Origin: Desulfomonile tiedjei
Lineage (GTDB): Bacteria > Desulfobacterota > Desulfomonilia > Desulfomonilales > Desulfomonilaceae
Direction: 5' to 3'
DNA: 64,000 bases
Assembly (NCBI GenBank): GCA_016212925.1
Contig: JACRDF010000047.1
Span: 248,001-312,000, forward strand
Shown here: piece by piece, positions 61,007-64,000 of the stretch
Position numbering within the stretch: position 1 is the stretch's first letter
Layout: the number at the start of each line of letters is the position of its first letter
Notes under the pieces: generated by a model
Databases searched by the model: none
The model's input: only the letters and a program-made list of their open reading frames with translations
Told to the model about the DNA's origin: nothing
Made by a program: the position numbers and the translations under genes

Positions 61007-62338
61007 TCATCGGGCCTTATCGGCCGCTGGGTTCGCCGTGGGTGACACTCGTGACTTCCCGACAATGCCGCGGCGGCGATAAAGCCATGACAGGATCAAA
61101 GCGCTCAAGGCCAAATATTGAAAGAGAGAGATAATCTGAATGCCGCGGCTTCCGTGGGAAGGGGACAAGTCCAGGTACTGGATTTTGCTCCCCAAGAGAG
61201 TAAGCAGGATCAGACCTCCCGAGTAGGGACTTGGATAGTCGGGTACCGGCCAGAGGACTCTCTCCGAGAGCAGTTGGCAGAAGACCAGGACAACTACCAG
61301 AGGGAGTGTCAGCAATTCCTTGTTGTCCTCTATTGCCCGTCCGACCAGCAGATAAACCACCGGCATGGCCCAGAAGAGGAATTTCACTGTGTCAGTGCCG
61401 CCTATCCATGCAAGGGCCGCGAGGCCCAGCAAATAGACCAGCATAAATTGGTTGGTCCGCAAAAACGATCCTGTCCTCCGCCAGTTGTACAACAACAATA
61501 CCAAAACCGGGCCGTAAGCCACGAACCAGCTATGTATGTAAAGGGCCAACGACTGATTGTAACCCCAAACAACCGCTCTCTTGATGTATGAATAATTCGA
61601 CGTAGGGGTAACCAAATACAGCACGGCGAGCCAACTCAATAATGCAAAAGCCAGGGGCAGAAAAAGTGCCGTCGGTGTTTGCCCGATCATTCTAGATACT
61701 GTTGGCTGGGCTGGTGCTGCCGACAGTGAGTCTTGGCGAGCCACCGGATTCGCGGCAAACAGCGATGCGATCGGTATAATCAGACACGCTTCTCGAAAGG
61801 CAACGCCCAGAAAGGATACAAATGTCAGACAAGCCACCTTGCCGAACGTGGGTTTTACTGCTACCCGTTGAATCGCAAGAAGCCCCATGAGCAAGAACGC
61901 CAGCAACCACGGCTCTATATATGCCGGATGATAGTACACGTATCTGACCGGCCCATGCCATTGAGCCATAAAAATAAGGACCAGGAAAGCTCGAATTGTC
62001 CAATCCTGCAAGTAGAGTCGAAGCCAAAGTGTGAGCAAAATGACCGTGATCAGGTTGCCGACAATATTCACCACCTTGAAGCCCAGCAATAGGTCATGCT
62101 TGAACAACGAGGCGAGAAGGGGCGTTCCGATGCGATAGACAAAAGGGGCTGCTGCTTCAGGCAGTTTTCTTTGCGAGAACTGCTCGGCCATAGAGTAATA
62201 CTCTACGCCGTCCCAACCTCTCCCGCCGTTCAGAGAAACCGGTTCCTGAAAAACCTGGCTGCCCAGATTGACCAAGATAAACGCGAGGAGGATTATCGAG
62301 ACCTCTATTGCCGCACTAGGTTTGGAGCATTTTCCCAT
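61007..62338 (-). CDS. Polytopic membrane protein, GT-C- or polymerase-like
   Basis: A 443-residue protein with about 10 hydrophobic segments. After the first helix comes NGGRGWDGVEYYSMAEQF and PFVYRIGTPLLASLF, a pattern shared by uncharacterised GT-C-type membrane proteins in which the Asp is the likely catalytic residue. A Wzy-type polymerase is the alternative. It lies immediately upstream of the radical SAM and GT4 genes in the same direction, so it belongs to the same message. Confidence 0.72.
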   Translation of the reverse strand: MGKCSKPSAAIEVSIILLAFILVNLGSQVFQEPVSLNGGRGWDGVEYYSMAEQFSQRKLPEAAAPFVYRIGTPLLASLFKHDLLLGFKVVNIVGNLITVILLTLWLRLYLQDWTIRAFLVLIFMAQWHGPVRYVYYHPAYIEPWLLAFLLMGLLAIQRVAVKPTFGKVACLTFVSFLGVAFREACLIIPIASLFAANPVARQDSLSAAPAQPTVSRMIGQTPTALFLPLAFALLSWLAVLYLVTPTSNYSYIKRAVVWGYNQSLALYIHSWFVAYGPVLVLLLYNWRRTGSFLRTNQFMLVYLLGLAALAWIGGTDTVKFLFWAMPVVYLLVGRAIEDNKELLTLPLVVVLVFCQLLSERVLWPVPDYPSPYSGGLILLTLLGSKIQYLDLSPSHGSRGIQIISLFQYLALSALILSWLYRRRGIVGKSRVSPTANPAADKAR

Positions 62339-62682
62339 TATTTAAGGCAAGGGTTTGAGTTTGTTCCGAGTGGCCCGGAGAAATCCAAGGCCGGTCTAAG
62401 TGCTTTCGTTCCATAGGACGTGGCGCCGCAATGGCTTCTAACATGCTTAATGGGATCTAAGCTGCTGAGCTACAGGCCTGAGAATCAACTCGTCCAACAA
62501 CAATTTTGCAACCTCGCGATGCAGAGCTTTACTGGGAGGAGCGTCGAAAGGGTTGACAACGAGTCCTGAAATTTTTCTGCCACTACCCAAACTAGCCGCA
62601 TTCGGATAAAAATTTTGGGACTCGGTATAGACCTCTGACCGGTCCTTGCTTCGGGCATGATACCGCCGGGTCGGCCGGGATC
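62339..62682. other. 344-base gap, largely filled by a possible pseudogene
   Basis: Apart from the protein-like minus-strand frame described separately (62447-62660), nothing is recognised in this gap between two membrane-protein genes. Confidence 0.4.
62447..62660 (-). pseudogene. Possible remnant of an SGNH-hydrolase gene
   Basis: The minus-strand frame ending at 62447 reads SEVYTESQNFYPNAASLGSG then FDAPPSKALHREVAKLLLDE. Asp-x2-Pro-Ser-x3-His-Arg near the C-terminus is what SGNH/GDSL esterases carry as catalytic Asp and His. Upstream the same frame runs into the 3' end of the neighbouring membrane-protein gene and loses protein character, so only a fragment seems left. It may also be chance. 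Confidence 0.3.
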
Positions 62683-63948
62683 TCACTTGGCGGATCCGAA
62701 TTTGGCGGCAAAGGACCTCGGGCCTTGCCCGCCTTGGTTTCTTATTGAATGAGACAGAATTTCCCTCAAGAACAAGGGGAAGAATGATAGGACCAGCAGC
62801 GCGGGAATCATTTGCACCCTTTGCCTCACCATCAGCCCTTCGTTGGGAAGATAGGTAAAGAATATCGAAAACACCAGGCAGACAAGAACAGCCGCCTGTA
62901 TTGCAGGAGTCCTGATTGCCAGACGCCGTTCGAACGGTGTCATTCTGAGCCATCCGAAAATCATCAAGAGCGTGACGGTCCAGGTTTCCATCGAGCTGAT
63001 CAAGATCCTGAATGATCTGATCTCCCAGGGGAAAGGGCGAAAGAATATGGAAGTGAAGCCGGAGACGAAAAAGATCGCCCCTTCTCCTCCATATTCTATT
63101 TTCGAACTGCCCGCTTCACCGGCCAGCTGCGCGCTTTGCTGCCTTGCCAGGCGATCAATTGCAGAAGTTGGGGATGAAAGCTCAACACCGACCGCTTTGT
63201 GTAATCCAGCTTCGACAAAGGGGAGTGCCATCAACAGTATTACGGCATAAACTCTTTGACCGCGTTGGAAAAAGCTTACGCTGGCGCAAGAGCCCAGCCA
63301 GACTGCGCAAACATGAGGACGCAAAACAGCCATCACTACCACACCCGCAATAGCTCCCGGATTCAACAGTTCGCTTGAATTACGCCGGGGAAACACGAGA
63401 GAAAAGACCTGACATCCTCCCCAATACATGAAAGCTTCCTTCAGATTGCTGGTGGCCCAAAATACCGTTGAGGGGAAGAAAATGATAAACAAGAGCCAAA
63501 AGGATTGTGTCCTGCCGTAAGGCAAAAGGCTGCCAAAGGATCTGGAGAGGACCAGCCCGCCCCAAAACGCGGCCCAGCCGTTTATCACAACAGGCAGCGT
63601 GGGAGAGCAACCTGTTATTAATTGGAGATAGGCAAGATATGCGAGGTAAGCCTCATTTCCCAAAGGCCATGCCTCCTGGAAAGGCCAGTGACCTCTGCTG
63701 ATTTCCACCGCGGCTTTTGTTGCCTGTGTCCAATGAACATATGCATCCATGGGGGACAGGCCCAACAGCAGGTAGACGTACGCTTCGTTGAAGAACGAGA
63801 ACACCAGCCAAATTACCCCGCCCCAGGTAACCATCCGGCGAAACTGCTTCGTGAAGGGAAGGCCCTTCAAATAATGATTCACCAAAAAAGGCACCGAAAT
63901 CATCAGCGGGATGGCAAACAGAATGTCGCTAATATCTCCTTCAATCAC
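62683..63948 (-). CDS. Polytopic membrane protein of the polysaccharide locus
   Basis: A 421-residue protein with about 9-10 hydrophobic segments (ILFAIPLMISVPFLVNHYL, AAVLVCLVFSIFFTYLP and others). YVHWTQATKAAVEISRGHWP after an early helix and a polar loop GEAGSSKIEYGGEGAIFFV are its notable hydrophilic parts. It could be a Wzy-like polymerase or GT-C enzyme; no family is firmly recognised. The start is GTG at 63948 with GAGGT 7 bases before it. An in-frame stop lies 30 bases upstream, so no longer form is possible. Confidence 0.7.
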   Translation of the reverse strand: MIEGDISDILFAIPLMISVPFLVNHYLKGLPFTKQFRRMVTWGGVIWLVFSFFNEAYVYLLLGLSPMDAYVHWTQATKAAVEISRGHWPFQEAWPLGNEAYLAYLAYLQLITGCSPTLPVVINGWAAFWGGLVLSRSFGSLLPYGRTQSFWLLFIIFFPSTVFWATSNLKEAFMYWGGCQVFSLVFPRRNSSELLNPGAIAGVVVMAVLRPHVCAVWLGSCASVSFFQRGQRVYAVILLMALPFVEAGLHKAVGVELSSPTSAIDRLARQQSAQLAGEAGSSKIEYGGEGAIFFVSGFTSIFFRPFPWEIRSFRILISSMETWTVTLLMIFGWLRMTPFERRLAIRTPAIQAAVLVCLVFSIFFTYLPNEGLMVRQRVQMIPALLVLSFFPLFLREILSHSIRNQGGQGPRSFAAKFGSAK

Positions 63949-64000
63949 TGCTTCGACCTCGATGTAGAGTGGTACTCACCATTCATCCCACAGGATTCCT

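Noticed and set aside
1-64000. rRNA, tRNA, integrase, phage or plasmid functions
   Set aside because: All gaps were read on both strands and no such gene or cloverleaf was recognised; short tRNA-like folds could still be missed without a covariance search.

Overview
The window looks like a chromosomal piece of an anaerobic, Gram-negative Desulfobacterota-type bacterium (Desulfomonile, Syntrophobacter or a relative). This is inferred from gene content: oxygen-sensitive 2-hydroxyacyl-CoA dehydratase subunits with their iron-sulfur activase, several acyl-CoA enzymes, radical SAM proteins, an ECF sigma factor with CpxP-like periplasmic proteins, and a PfaA/enediyne-like lipid megasynthase. G+C is moderately high and many gaps hold palindromic repeats. 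No rRNA, tRNA, CRISPR array, transposase or phage gene was seen.

Left arm (1-12279, all +): a probable catabolic operon for an organic acid activated to a CoA thioester. It holds a four-domain fusion (HMG-CoA-synthase/thiolase-like, DUF35, short-chain dehydrogenase, SCP2; cut by the left edge), an SCP-x-like thiolase, a small unknown protein, an acyl-CoA dehydrogenase, an amidohydrolase-2 protein lacking the usual HxH motif, an alpha/beta hydrolase, two dehydratase/benzoyl-CoA-reductase-like subunits, an AMP-forming acyl-CoA ligase and the ATPase activase. The substrate cannot be read from the sequence.

12578-23252 is mixed housekeeping and stress: ECF sigma, zinc-finger anti-sigma factor, two CpxP/Spy-like periplasmic proteins, a CYTH protein, a methylguanine-DNA methyltransferase, a radical SAM protein, Lon protease and a SWIM-SNF2 helicase. 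23836-29436 encodes a YbhGFSR-like export pump: membrane fusion protein, two separate ATPases and two ABC-2 permeases, with a repeat element inside the operon.

29865-32960 is a single large protein joining a calcineurin-like phosphoesterase, an NB-ARC/STAND ATPase and seven 42-residue TPRs. This is the layout of an immune-type sensor-effector. 33827-45432 is a two-gene unit: a TetR-type regulator with an unusual 110-120 residue N-terminal extension, overlapping a 3549-residue megasynthase ordered NPD-NPD(ER)-KS-AT-KS-ACP-ACP-KR-DH-PPTase. Both carrier domains have Thr at the position of the phosphopantetheine Ser. A promoter and a perfect inverted repeat lie upstream.

Right arm (45627-63948, mostly -): a surface polysaccharide locus with five polytopic membrane proteins (GT-C or polymerase-like), a GT2, a GT4, an initiating sugar-phosphate transferase, AsnB-like amidotransferase, NeuD-like acetyltransferase, PIG-L deacetylase, GNAT acetyltransferase, methyltransferase and SPASM radical SAM protein, plus what may be a remnant of an SGNH hydrolase.

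At least three families of short palindromic repeats fill the gaps. One behaves like a MITE, with about 147 bp, long inverted ends, and in one copy a second repeat nested inside.
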